15,095 nucleotides of DNA from Candidatus Iainarchaeum sp. (lineage in GTDB: Archaea; Iainarchaeota; Iainarchaeia; Iainarchaeales; JAAZKV01). The stretch spans positions 1-15,095 of the forward strand of contig JABHJM010000013.1 of NCBI GenBank assembly GCA_018691995.1, written 5' to 3'. The position numbers were made by a program, and so were the translations under genes. Positions 1 to 7,729 of the stretch are shown here, one piece after another (position 1 is the first letter of the stretch; every line of letters begins with the position of its first letter). A model generated the notes under the pieces. That model saw only the letters and a program-made list of their open reading frames with translations, searched no databases and was not told where the DNA came from.

Positions 1-930
1 AAAGCAAAAAAAATTCTTTTGCAAATACCAGAAGGGCTGAAAACAAAAGTTGAAGGAATTACAAAAGACCTCGAAGCAGAAGGCTTTGAAGTAATAACTA
101 CAATGGATCCAACCTTTGGTGCGTGTGATATTAAAAGTGAAGAAGCAAAACAACTTGGTTGCGATGCATTATTACACCTGGGACATAATGCTTTTGTTGA
201 AGGGAATGATTTTCCAGTAGTTTATGCTCCACTAGCTTACAAATTGACAAAAATTGAAGAATTTGTTGAAAAATTAGCAGAAAAATTAAATGAAAAAGGA
301 ATAAAAAAAGTTGGAGTTGTTACAACAATTCAATTTGTTGATTATTTACCAAAAATAAGAGAACTTCTTTTAGACAAAAAAATTGGAAGTGTTACTAGTT
401 GTGGAAAAAGAGTTTGTGAGGGACAAGTACTTGGTTGTAACTACTCAGCAGTTCCAAATGAAGATGTAATTGTTTACATTGGAGATGGGTTTTTTCATCC
501 CCTTGGAGTACATTTTGCAACAGGAAAGGAAGTTATCACAGCAAACCCATTAACTCTTGAAATTGGTGAGCTTGATAAGGAAAAGAATGATTTTTTAAGA
601 AAAAGAATACTTTTAATTGAAAAAGCAAAAGAAGCTAATAGTTATGCTATTCTTGTAACAACAAAACAAGGACAAAGTAAAATAAGCTTGGCAGAAAAAG
701 TAAAAAAAGAATTAATTTCAAGTGGAAAAAAGGCAGAAATTTATGTAATGGATTTTATATCAGAAGAAAAATTACTTGGAATCAAAGTTGGAGCTTATAT
801 TTCTACAGCTTGTCCAAGACTTTCAATTGATGATTTTGCCTCATACAAAAAACCTATGATAAATGCATTCGAAGTAAAATATTTACTTGGCGAAAGTTAT
901 GACGATTACAAATTAGAACTTGTTTACTAA
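1..930 (+). CDS. dph2: Diphthamide biosynthesis protein Dph2 (5' end outside window)
   Basis: Radical enzyme that transfers a 3-amino-3-carboxypropyl group from S-adenosylmethionine to a histidine of aEF2, the first step of diphthamide synthesis in the cytoplasm. The reading frame is open to base 1 (KAKKILLQIPEGL), and the family begins with this strand, so the true start lies upstream; the TTG at 19 is not the start. Counting from codon 19, the three cysteines expected to hold the 4Fe-4S cluster are C36 (GACDI), C140 (LGCNYS) and C265 (STACPRLS). Their spacing of 104 and 125 residues agrees closely with the archaeal enzyme as I remember it. Further family motifs are LGHNAF and GDGFFHPLG. About 20 N-terminal residues are missing. 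The stop overlaps the stop of the convergent gene by four bases. The family is near certain. Confidence 0.93.
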   Translation, partial: KAKKILLQIPEGLKTKVEGITKDLEAEGFEVITTMDPTFGACDIKSEEAKQLGCDALLHLGHNAFVEGNDFPVVYAPLAYKLTKIEEFVEKLAEKLNEKGIKKVGVVTTIQFVDYLPKIRELLLDKKIGSVTSCGKRVCEGQVLGCNYSAVPNEDVIVYIGDGFFHPLGVHFATGKEVITANPLTLEIGELDKEKNDFLRKRILLIEKAKEANSYAILVTTKQGQSKISLAEKVKKELISSGKKAEIYVMDFISEEKLLGIKVGAYISTACPRLSIDDFASYKKPMINAFEVKYLLGESYDDYKLELVY

Positions 931-1316
931 CCAAACATCGCACTAAGAGCTTCTCCAGCACTAGCTGATTTAGGATCTCTTGAAAATTTAATTATTTGTC
1001 CTTTTTGCAAATCTTCTTTTTTTGCACCTTTCAAACTCATTCCAACTTTAGCACCAATATTTGCAACAGAAAGTTGTTGATGATTCATCTCCATTGATTT
1101 TATTTCAACAATTTTTCCATTTAAATTTGCCTTCATTCCGCGAGACAATTGTCCTGACATTACTTCTCCAACAGGAATTACTCCAATTCCAGCAATATTA
1201 AAAACATCAACAACTCTGAAAGTTCCAACGCTTGAAGTTGGATTATTTTTAGGTTCTTTTTCAACAACTCCTTCTTTTCCAGAACTTCCTTTTAGTATTC
1301 TTCCAAATAAACCCAT
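927..1316 (-). CDS. Orphan elongation-factor domain II protein (EF1A-like beta-barrel)
   Basis: A 129-residue protein that consists almost entirely of one translation-factor domain II beta-barrel (about residues 31-111). VFNIAGIGVIPVG, the Gly-Met turn, KSMEMNHQQL and LQKGQII line up with the second domain of archaeal EF1A rather than bacterial-type factors. No P-loop or other GTPase motif is present, so it cannot be a GTPase alone. The N-terminus (MGLFGRILKG) is a short amphipathic stretch followed by a polar linker. The start at 1316 is chosen because GAAGTGA lies just before it, overlapping the stop of the UMP kinase gene four bases upstream; the longer frame would run into that gene. Probable operon with pyrH, and probably translationally coupled. 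In EF1A, domain II contacts the aminoacyl end of tRNA and the ribosome, so a translation-related binding role is plausible but inferred. Confidence 0.8.
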   Translation of the reverse strand: MGLFGRILKGSSGKEGVVEKEPKNNPTSSVGTFRVVDVFNIAGIGVIPVGEVMSGQLSRGMKANLNGKIVEIKSMEMNHQQLSVANIGAKVGMSLKGAKKEDLQKGQIIKFSRDPKSASAGEALSAMFG

Positions 1317-1320
1317 TTTT

Positions 1321-2253
1321 TCACTTCCCAAAATCAATATCATGAGGGTTTATCTCTTCATCTTTGTGTTCTCTTTTAATAATTCTTTTTCGAAGAGGCA
1401 TTTCATGATGTTCTTCCATCTTTTCAAAAGAAGAATTAATTTCATCTTTGTCAATAACATCATCGCGGTCATCAACTACTGTTCCCTTATAATCTTGTTC
1501 ACGAAGACAGTTTTTGAAATTTTCTAAATGATCTCCATTCAAAAAGAATGATTTTACTTTACTTCTTGAAAGTATAGAAGCTGCTTGTGGATCAACAAAT
1601 AAGTGTTGTCCTGGAACTAGTAATTTTTCGCGAAGTAAAAAGTTCATATCATTAAATGAAAGTTCTTTGAACATCATTGCATCTTCAAATGCATTTGGAT
1701 CTTTATCATATATCCCATCAACATTACTAAGATTTACAAATTCAAACCCTAACTTTTCTGCTAGTAGTGCTCCAACAGCATCTGTTGTTTGACCTTCAGC
1801 CATTCCCCCCATGATTGGAATTCTTCCTTCATTAACAATTTCATCAATTTCCTCAAAATTTGTAATTACTTTTTTATGAGCTTTTTCAATTTTATAAGTA
1901 AATAGTTTTGCATTTAAACGAGTTGAAGCAATTCCAAGAGAATCAAGTTCAAAGTTATTTGCTCCAAGATCTTTTGCACTTTCTTGATATGCTCTTGCAG
2001 TTTTTCCTCCACCAACAACTATTACAAATTTGAATTCTCCTAAATTATTTATTGCACTACAAAATTCATTTATTTTATCAGTTAGTGGTTTTTCTCCAAT
2101 GAAAACACTTCCTCCAACACTTAAAACAAATCCTTTCCCTGAAGAAGAATATGAACCATATGAACTTTGAGAACTTGAAGAATCAGAAGAGCTAGAAGAT
2201 GAAGAGTCTTGCGAATAATTTTGTGCATTATCCGAATCAAACATATCAAACAT
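1321..2253 (-). CDS. pyrH: UMP kinase (archaeal PyrH) with serine-rich N-terminal and charged C-terminal extensions
   Basis: Phosphorylates UMP to UDP in pyrimidine nucleotide synthesis. The amino-acid-kinase fold spans about residues 40-260: LSVGGSVF (44-51), VVGGGKTAR (79-87), DSLGIASTRLNA (104-115, typical of archaeal UMP kinase), GQTTDAVGALLAE (154-166), SNVDGIYDKDP (176-186) and GTVV near 257. The core matches the usual length of about 220-230 residues. Two additions are unusual. Residues 14-38 are mostly serine, encoded by five of the six serine codons, so this is not a simple DNA repeat. Residues 262-310 form a charged tail rich in Asp, Glu, Lys and His. No alternative start exists close to the kinase core, so the N-terminal extension is probably real. 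The start is supported by GTGAG upstream and also by a TATA element 27.5 bp before it. First gene of a two-gene operon. Confidence 0.87.
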   Translation of the reverse strand: MFDMFDSDNAQNYSQDSSSSSSSDSSSSQSSYGSYSSSGKGFVLSVGGSVFIGEKPLTDKINEFCSAINNLGEFKFVIVVGGGKTARAYQESAKDLGANNFELDSLGIASTRLNAKLFTYKIEKAHKKVITNFEEIDEIVNEGRIPIMGGMAEGQTTDAVGALLAEKLGFEFVNLSNVDGIYDKDPNAFEDAMMFKELSFNDMNFLLREKLLVPGQHLFVDPQAASILSRSKVKSFFLNGDHLENFKNCLREQDYKGTVVDDRDDVIDKDEINSSFEKMEEHHEMPLRKRIIKREHKDEEINPHDIDFGK

Positions 2254-2276
2254 TTTTGCTCACTTACCTATCTTTA

Positions 2277-2284
2277 TTAATATT
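2277..2284 (-). promoter_or_regulatory. TATA element for pyrH
   Basis: Read on the minus strand as AATATTAA, centred 27.5 bp before the pyrH ATG, which would place transcription start at or next to the start codon. A GTGAG sequence also lies between the two, so either a leaderless or a short-leader transcript is possible. No clear purine BRE is seen. Confidence 0.4.
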
Positions 2285-2313
2285 ATTGTCCCGAAGTTAT
2301 TAGTATTTACTGG

Positions 2314-2321
2314 TTTAAATA
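2314..2321 (+). promoter_or_regulatory. TATA element for aRF1-truD
   Basis: TTTAAATA centred about 21.5 bp before the aRF1 ATG, closer than at other genes here. It is nearly self-complementary and could also serve the divergent pyrH gene. The 85-bp divergent gap holds no other gene. Confidence 0.4.
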
Positions 2322-2338
2322 CTTTTTTGGTGAACAAA

Positions 2339-3580
2339 ATGGCAGAAGAAAGCAACTATAATGCCGAATTAGCGGTGTTTAAGAAAAAGCTAAAGCAGCT
2401 TAAAAATTACAAGGGTAGACATACGGAACTAATTACTCTTTATGTACCTCACGGAACTGATCGTGGAACTGTAATGAACCAATTAAGTGAAGAAATTAAT
2501 CAATCTTCTAATATTAAAAGTCCGACTACAAGAAAAAATGTTCAAGGAGCTCTAAGAAAAATAATTGTATTTCTTAAAAAAATTAATTTTGATATTCCAA
2601 AAAATGGAGTTGTAATCTTTTCTGGAAATGTTTCTGAAGTTGAAGGTAGAAGTAATATTAAATTACTCACTGTTCACCCTCTAAAGGATTTGAACACAAA
2701 ACTTTATTGGTGCGATTCCTCGTTCCATCTTGCTCCACTTGAAGAAATGGTTGTTCCAGATGAATTTTATGCATTAATGGTAATTGATAAGAATGAAGTT
2801 ACAATTGCTCAGCTTAATGGTAAAAAATATGAAATCATTGGCCACTTTACTTCTGCTGTTCCTGGAAAAACAAGAGCTGGAGGACAAAGTTCACAACGTT
2901 TTGAAAGACTTCGTGAAGAAGCAATGCAAGATTTTTTCAAAAGAGCAGGATCCAAATTTGATTCATACTTTGTTGAGAACACTGCTAAAATCAAAGGAGT
3001 GATTATTGGCGGGCCAGGAATGACAAAACAATATTTTATTGATAAAGAAGCAATTAATCACGAGTTAAACAAAAAAATTGTGGGAGTTGTTGATACTTCT
3101 TACACTGATGAGGGCGGAATTCGTGAGCTTGTACAAAAAAGTGAAGAGATATTAAAAGATACTGAAATGATGAGAGAAAAAGTTACTCTTGATAATTTTT
3201 TAGGAGAAGTTGCAAAGGATGGTCTTGCAACGTATGGTCGAGTAGAAGTTGAAAAGATAATGGATGAGGGGAGAGTTAAAACATTAATTATTTCTGAGGA
3301 TTTAGATTGGATTGTTGTAAAAAAGTTGTGCGGGCATTGTGATATAGAAGAAGTAGAAGTATTTACGAACCCCAATGATTTTCAAGAATCAAAACTTCGT
3401 TGTTCAAAATGTGATTCAAAAATAGAAGTTACTGAAGAAGTTGATTATTTAGATTATATGCTTGAAAAAGCAAACGAAACTGGGGCTGGTGTTAGTGTTG
3501 TTAGTAGTGAAACAGCTGAAGGAAAAAACTTTTTAGAAGGTTTTGGTGGAGTCGGAGCAATTCTTCGTTATAAAGTTTAG
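2339..3580 (+). CDS. prf1: Peptide chain release factor aRF1
   Basis: Class I release factor that recognises all three stop codons and triggers peptidyl-tRNA hydrolysis on the archaeal ribosome. It has 413 residues, the normal archaeal size. Domain 1 carries the stop-codon motifs NIKS (58-61) and YxCxxxF (Y123, C125, F129). Domain 2 carries the catalytic GGQ (181-183) within PGKTRAGGQSSQRF. Domain 3 contains a zinc-ribbon minidomain with two CxxC pairs (C331/C334 and C355/C358). The ATG at 2339 is chosen over the upstream in-frame TTG because a perfect GGTGA sits five bases before it and the protein then begins at the normal family N-terminus. truD follows after 10 bp, so the two are probably co-transcribed; both act on the translation apparatus. 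Confidence 0.95.
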   Translation: MAEESNYNAELAVFKKKLKQLKNYKGRHTELITLYVPHGTDRGTVMNQLSEEINQSSNIKSPTTRKNVQGALRKIIVFLKKINFDIPKNGVVIFSGNVSEVEGRSNIKLLTVHPLKDLNTKLYWCDSSFHLAPLEEMVVPDEFYALMVIDKNEVTIAQLNGKKYEIIGHFTSAVPGKTRAGGQSSQRFERLREEAMQDFFKRAGSKFDSYFVENTAKIKGVIIGGPGMTKQYFIDKEAINHELNKKIVGVVDTSYTDEGGIRELVQKSEEILKDTEMMREKVTLDNFLGEVAKDGLATYGRVEVEKIMDEGRVKTLIISEDLDWIVVKKLCGHCDIEEVEVFTNPNDFQESKLRCSKCDSKIEVTEEVDYLDYMLEKANETGAGVSVVSSETAEGKNFLEGFGGVGAILRYKV

Positions 3581-3590
3581 AGTGATTAAT

Positions 3591-4841
3591 ATGTCAGATA
3601 AAAAACCACTTAATGCACGCGCAAGACAACGATATGCTGATTTTATTGTAGAAGAAGTCTATGAAAAGAACAAAGAGAGAGAAAAGTGTGAGGTTAATTG
3701 GTTTACAATTGATTTTGACAAAAGAGATCTTTCTCCACTTAGTATTCCAACAAAAACGGCTGAACATTTGATTGTTGAAGTTGAAAAAATTAATACAGAT
3801 ACAAATAGAACCATTGCTTTAATTGCAAGAGGACTTGGAATGAGCAAAAGTAGAATTGGTTATGCTGGAATGAAAGATAAGCGAGGAATTACAGCTCAAA
3901 GAATTAGTATTTTTGATCCAAGTATTGCAAAAGTGGAAAAGTTTGGAGTTAAAGGACTTAAAGTAAAAAGTGCTTCTTGGGGAGAACGACTTGAACTAGG
4001 AGATCTTCTTGGAAATGATTTTACTATTATTTTAAGAGATATTAGTGAGAGTGAAGAGGAAATAAAAACAATTATTGAAAGTTTTATTGAACAAAGCAAA
4101 AACGGTTTGCCAAATTATTTTGGAACCCAGCGTTTTGGTGGGAAAAGAAATGTAACTCACAAGGTGGGAAAACTTCTAATGCAAGGAAAGCATGAAGAGG
4201 CAATAATGTTATACTTAACACATACTTTTGAAGATGAAAAAATTGAACTTAAAAGTGCAAGAGTAAATTTAGCAAAAACAAAAGATTTTGCTCGTGCATT
4301 AAAAGAATTTCCAAGAGATGCTGCAAGAACAGAAGTTGCAATGCTTAACTTTTTAGTAAAAAAACCAAATGATTATGTTGGAGCTTTTGGCGCTCTTTCA
4401 AAAAAAATAAGAATTTTGTTTGTCCATGCTTACCAAAGTTATATTTTTAATGAAATAATCAAAAAAAGAATTGAAAAATATGGTGTGAAAGGAATAAAAG
4501 CGATTGATGGAGATATTCTTAATGAAGAAGGAGTTCCGCTTGGACTACTTCCTGGTTATGAAAGTAAATTTGCTAGTGGAGAAGCTGGTGAGATTGAAAA
4601 AGAGGTAATGGAAAAAGAAGGGGTTGATTTTTCTTTTTTTAAAGTTAGAAGTATAACAGAGCTTTCAAGTAAAGGACATCGAAAAGAAATTTCAATTATT
4701 CCAAAAGATTTTAAATTTGTTAAAACAATGGATGATGAATTTAACGAAGGAAAAAAGGCTGCAATGATTACTTTTTATTTAAGCAAAGGAAATTATGCTA
4801 CTACTATTTTACAAGAATTAGTTATTGATAGGATTTTTTAA
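3591..4841 (+). CDS. truD: tRNA pseudouridine(13) synthase TruD
   Basis: Converts uridine 13 of tRNAs to pseudouridine. The 416-residue product carries the N-terminal DFIVEEV strand (17-23), the catalytic-loop motif GYAGMKDKRG with D96 as the presumed nucleophile, and the signature NYFGTQRFG (175-183). A large insertion domain follows, as in archaeal TruD. The in-frame ATG at 3591 is chosen because GTGA lies five bases upstream and the longer frame would overlap aRF1. It is the second gene of the aRF1 operon. Its stop overlaps the stop of the convergent glycosyltransferase gene by four bases. All active-site motifs are intact. Confidence 0.94.
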   Translation: MSDKKPLNARARQRYADFIVEEVYEKNKEREKCEVNWFTIDFDKRDLSPLSIPTKTAEHLIVEVEKINTDTNRTIALIARGLGMSKSRIGYAGMKDKRGITAQRISIFDPSIAKVEKFGVKGLKVKSASWGERLELGDLLGNDFTIILRDISESEEEIKTIIESFIEQSKNGLPNYFGTQRFGGKRNVTHKVGKLLMQGKHEEAIMLYLTHTFEDEKIELKSARVNLAKTKDFARALKEFPRDAARTEVAMLNFLVKKPNDYVGAFGALSKKIRILFVHAYQSYIFNEIIKKRIEKYGVKGIKAIDGDILNEEGVPLGLLPGYESKFASGEAGEIEKEVMEKEGVDFSFFKVRSITELSSKGHRKEISIIPKDFKFVKTMDDEFNEGKKAAMITFYLSKGNYATTILQELVIDRIF

Positions 4842-5818
4842 AAAACAAATTGGAAAAACAAGTATGCCCAAAAAGCAGTATTAATTATTACTATTGTCCA
4901 AATTATTAAAACAATTTGCCATTCATATCTTGGTCCAAAAATTTTCATCAAAAGCTTTGCAAAATCATATTTAGTATTTCCTTTATAATCAGGAATAGTT
5001 AATTTTGCATTTTTTAGAACTTTGTAAGGTCTTTGTTTGTGTTGAGAAGCATCTTTTCGGTTTGTTAACATTTTCAAAAAGAAAAAATCTATTATGTGTG
5101 GAATGAAAAGTAAAAAAGTAAATATTATAAACATAAAATTTTGAGTGAACAATGCAAGTCCTGCTATTCCTGCTCCAATAAATAAAGTTCCACTATCTCC
5201 TGGGAGTACTTTTGCAGGAAATTTGTTGAATATTAAAAAGCCAAGGATTACTGCTGCTAATCCGACAAATAAAAAGCTATACACATAACCAACTTTAATT
5301 GCAACAATTGCTAAAGCAATTGCAATAATAAAACTTGTTCCACTTGTCCATCCATTTAGTCCTTCAAAAGTATTGCTAAAACTTGCAAGACCAGCAAAAA
5401 ATAATGCTAAAATAATAACTATTAATGACCCTGTGATATTTGTGGGAACAAATAATATTCCTGCAATACTAAGAGAAATAATTGCTATTGGAAGAGCCCT
5501 GATTTTCCATCCAACTACTCCTGCTAAAAATTTATTTTTGTTATCGTCCAAAAAACCTATTACTGCGAATAATGTAATTCCAATTCCAACAATTAATAAT
5601 TTATAATCAAAGAAAAAAAAGTAAGAAAATAAAATTATTAAAACCCAAAATGGAATTATTAATGCAATCCCCCCACTTTCAGCAACAAGGGGTTCTCCAA
5701 TTTTATTAATATCTTTTCCAACAATTTTTTTTGCAAAGTTTCTTTTCAAAATAATGTACACATTAATTAATGAGATTAGAAAAATTACTACAATTGTTAA
5801 TGAATAAATTTCTTGCAT
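4838..5818 (-). CDS. Glycosyltransferase family 4 phospho-sugar transferase (MraY/WecA/Alg7-like)
   Basis: Integral membrane enzyme expected to move a sugar-1-phosphate from a UDP-sugar to a polyprenyl (dolichyl) phosphate, the first step in building a lipid-linked glycan. It has 326 residues and about ten hydrophobic helices. Family motifs are present in order: GEPLVAESGG near 41-50 (cytoplasmic loop), GFLDDN (88-93, metal-binding Asp pair), NTFEGLNGW (149-157), FPAKVLPGDSGT (200-211, with catalytic-site D208) and a positively charged loop near 251-264. Archaea lack murein, so a role in N-glycan or surface-glycan synthesis, acting like AglH/Alg7, is more likely than MraY; the sugar cannot be read from the sequence. 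There is no GTGA-type site before the ATG. Instead a TATA element lies 27.5 bp upstream, so it probably has its own leaderless promoter although it follows the UPF0104 gene by only 33 bp. Confidence 0.87.
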   Translation of the reverse strand: MQEIYSLTIVVIFLISLINVYIILKRNFAKKIVGKDINKIGEPLVAESGGIALIIPFWVLIILFSYFFFFDYKLLIVGIGITLFAVIGFLDDNKNKFLAGVVGWKIRALPIAIISLSIAGILFVPTNITGSLIVIILALFFAGLASFSNTFEGLNGWTSGTSFIIAIALAIVAIKVGYVYSFLFVGLAAVILGFLIFNKFPAKVLPGDSGTLFIGAGIAGLALFTQNFMFIIFTFLLFIPHIIDFFFLKMLTNRKDASQHKQRPYKVLKNAKLTIPDYKGNTKYDFAKLLMKIFGPRYEWQIVLIIWTIVIINTAFWAYLFFQFVF

Positions 5819-5841
5819 AAGAAAAGAAAAGGAGTTTGTAC

Positions 5842-5849
5842 TTTTAAAG
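5842..5849 (-). promoter_or_regulatory. TATA element for the GT4 transferase gene
   Basis: CTTTAAAA on the minus strand, centred 27.5 bp before the ATG at 5818, abutting the stop codon of the upstream gene. With no ribosome binding site visible, it predicts a leaderless transcript. Confidence 0.5.
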
Positions 5850-5851
5850 TC

Positions 5852-6826
5852 TTACTGTACATTCTTCACGGGGATAGTTGAAACAATTAGGCTAATTATT
5901 GTTGGTACAAGTAAACGAACAACGTCAAATAGAACAAGAATCGCTGCTACCTCTGCAGTAGAAAGTTCAATCATTGAAAATTCTGGTAAAGAGAGAAAAA
6001 TAAATCCTGCTGCTTCAACTAATCCAACTCCTCTTGGTAGAACCGGAGTTCTTTCAAGTATTGAAATTATTACAAATAAAACTGCTAGTGGAAATAGTGC
6101 AATAAAAACTCCGAGTGAGAAAAATGTAAAGTATAGTGCAATGAATTCAAATACAAAAGAAAGTCCTGCTAGAATTAGAACAAATAAAAATTTTCTTTTT
6201 GGAATATATTCGAGGTAAGTCGAATATTTACAAAAATATTTTTCAAGTACTCCAAATGGTTTTATTATTTTTCCAAGATTTGCAAAAAATATTGAAATAC
6301 CAAGTCCCACTTTTTTATTTAGTGGAAGAAGGAAAAGTGCAGCTGCTAAAACAATTACAACAAAACCTGAGAGTAAACCAAGAAATAAAATTATTGATAG
6401 TTCTGTTTCAAGTAAAATTGTTACAAGTACAACTGAAGCTAGTATTGCTAGGAGAAAAAATTTCATCCCCTTTACAACCATTGCTGCTGAAATACTTTCT
6501 GAATATGATACGTGAAATAGTTCTTTTGCTTTGATTGAACGAAGAGCTTCAGCACCTACTTGAATTGGAGTTAGAGCCCCATAAACACATGAAAAACCCA
6601 TTATTATTGATTGGGAAAGTGGGAACTTCCTTCCCCTTTTGAGCAATAATACCCATGGAATTATCCAAAAAACGATTGAAATGATGAAAAAAAGACACGC
6701 AATAGCTAAGAAAAGTGGGTTTGCGTCAAGAATAACATCTGTTGCGTCAGTAAGAATAGCCATTACTGCCAAAGCCACAAAAATAAGAATAAATAGGATT
6801 AGACTGTATTTTAGGTACTTTTGCAT
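5852..6826 (-). CDS. UPF0104 / lysylphosphatidylglycerol-synthase-TM family membrane protein (flippase-like)
   Basis: A 324-residue polytopic membrane protein with about eight hydrophobic segments. Two family loops are recognisable: GALTPIQVGAEALRS, equivalent to the TPGGxGE-type loop, and LPRGVGLVEAAGF, equivalent to the PGGLGxxEA loop near the C-terminus. Members of COG0392/UPF0104 include halophilic proteins linked to N-glycosylation and lipid-linked sugar translocation, but biochemical function is established for few of them. The neighbouring lipid-phosphate sugar transferase supports a role in lipid-linked glycan handling, by inference. The ATG at 6826 is preceded by GTGAT. A TTG three bases... 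one codon upstream (6829) lies exactly 27.5 bp from a TATA element, so the precise start is uncertain by one codon. Confidence 0.75.
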   Translation of the reverse strand: MQKYLKYSLILFILIFVALAVMAILTDATDVILDANPLFLAIACLFFIISIVFWIIPWVLLLKRGRKFPLSQSIIMGFSCVYGALTPIQVGAEALRSIKAKELFHVSYSESISAAMVVKGMKFFLLAILASVVLVTILLETELSIILFLGLLSGFVVIVLAAALFLLPLNKKVGLGISIFFANLGKIIKPFGVLEKYFCKYSTYLEYIPKRKFLFVLILAGLSFVFEFIALYFTFFSLGVFIALFPLAVLFVIISILERTPVLPRGVGLVEAAGFIFLSLPEFSMIELSTAEVAAILVLFDVVRLLVPTIISLIVSTIPVKNVQ

Positions 6827-6852
6827 CAAATCACATAACTAACTTTCAAAGC

Positions 6853-6860
6853 TTAATATT
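6853..6860 (-). promoter_or_regulatory. TATA element for the UPF0104 gene
   Basis: AATATTAA on the minus strand, the same octamer as before pyrH, centred 27.5 bp from the TTG at 6829 and 30.5 bp from the ATG at 6826. It overlaps the end of the short gap after the upstream gene. Confidence 0.4.
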
Positions 6861-6861
6861 G

Positions 6862-7596
6862 CTAGTTTATTCCATAAATTTTTTCGTTTACTATGTCCAA
6901 AATGTTTTGAGCATTTGGAAATATTTGTTTTATAATTGCAAAGTTAACTTGTCCAACAACTTTGCTTGTACTTGAATAAATCCAGATTTTTTTGTTTTCC
7001 ATTAGAACTTTTTCTCTTCCCTCTTCTAGGAACACTACTGCATTTGCAGAATCGTTTAAAATATTATTACACTCTGCAAGTTCAATTCTTTCTGCTGTTT
7101 TTACGTCTCCATCATTTGTAAAACAATAACTTATTTGGTCCTCTTTTTTTACTCTTATTAATTGAATTGCATCAATTTCATTTCCAATTAAAACAACTTG
7201 CCATAAATTCATTGCATTAACTACTAATTGGTCTGCCCCAACTTCGTCAAGAATTGGTGAAATGTAAACTGTTTCATTTTGTTCGAATTCTCCAAAAAAT
7301 GTTTCTGGAACAGTTGTGTTTGAACAATAATCAATTCCTTGTATTGTAAAATTAAATTTCGATAGTCCACAAGAACTACTAACTACTGAACTAATCCCGA
7401 TAAAAGCAATAACAATAATCACAAAAAGTGCAACAATTATCAAAAAGTTTTTTTGTAAGTAAGGATTTTTTTTCTCCTTCTTTTTTACTACTTTTTTTTC
7501 TTTTGAAACTTCAGTGACTTTTTTCTTAGTAACTTTTGTATTTTTCTTAACGGCTTTTTTAGTAATTTTTTTCTTTGCTGTTTTTGCTTTTACCAT
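6862..7596 (-). CDS. Hypothetical single-pass membrane protein with lysine-rich cytoplasmic tail
   Basis: I do not recognise this 244-residue protein. Residues 2-44 are a Lys/Thr/Val-rich low-complexity tail, followed by one transmembrane helix (about 51-72) and a predicted extracellular domain of about 170 residues. By the positive-inside rule the tail should be cytoplasmic. The outer domain has four cysteines (C76, C91, one in SYCFTND and one in AECNNI), enough for two disulfides, and four N-glycosylation sequons (NFT, NTT, NET, NDS). The ATG at 7596 is chosen over an in-frame codon eight residues upstream because a TATA element lies 27.5 bp before it and no ribosome binding site is visible. 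It lies between the glycan genes and the S-layer gene, so a cell-surface role is reasonable, but function is unknown. Confidence 0.7.
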   Translation of the reverse strand: MVKAKTAKKKITKKAVKKNTKVTKKKVTEVSKEKKVVKKKEKKNPYLQKNFLIIVALFVIIVIAFIGISSVVSSSCGLSKFNFTIQGIDYCSNTTVPETFFGEFEQNETVYISPILDEVGADQLVVNAMNLWQVVLIGNEIDAIQLIRVKKEDQISYCFTNDGDVKTAERIELAECNNILNDSANAVVFLEEGREKVLMENKKIWIYSSTSKVVGQVNFAIIKQIFPNAQNILDIVNEKIYGIN

Positions 7597-7619
7597 AAAA
7601 TAAAAATAGAACAAAAGCA

Positions 7620-7627
7620 ATATAAAT
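7620..7627 (-). promoter_or_regulatory. TATA element for the membrane-protein gene
   Basis: ATTTATAT on the minus strand, centred 27.5 bp before the ATG at 7596. The same octamer at the same spacing precedes the PAC2 gene. Predicts a leaderless mRNA. Confidence 0.5.
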
Positions 7628-7691
7628 GATACTAAAATATTAGTTTTGATTTTTTATTTCAAGATTTTTTATTTTAAAAAAATAGAAAAGA

Positions 7692-7713
7692 AGAAAGCCC
7701 CGAAGGGCTTTCT
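7692..7713 (-). terminator. Hairpin terminator of the S-layer gene with UUCG tetraloop
   Basis: On the minus strand a 9-bp perfect stem (AGAAAGCCC paired with GGGCTTTCT) closes a C(TTCG)G tetraloop, beginning 16 bases after the S-layer stop codon. The following transcript is rich in U, with a run of seven. It looks like an intrinsic terminator or an mRNA 3'-end stabiliser for a highly expressed gene. On the plus strand the same stem has a CGAA loop and no T tract, so it serves the minus strand. Confidence 0.75.
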
Positions 7714-7729
7714 CCTCACATTATTGTAT

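Noticed and set aside
19..21. TTG as the start of dph2
   Set aside because: The frame is open to base 1 and the upstream residues match the family's first beta strand, so the gene is cut by the window edge.
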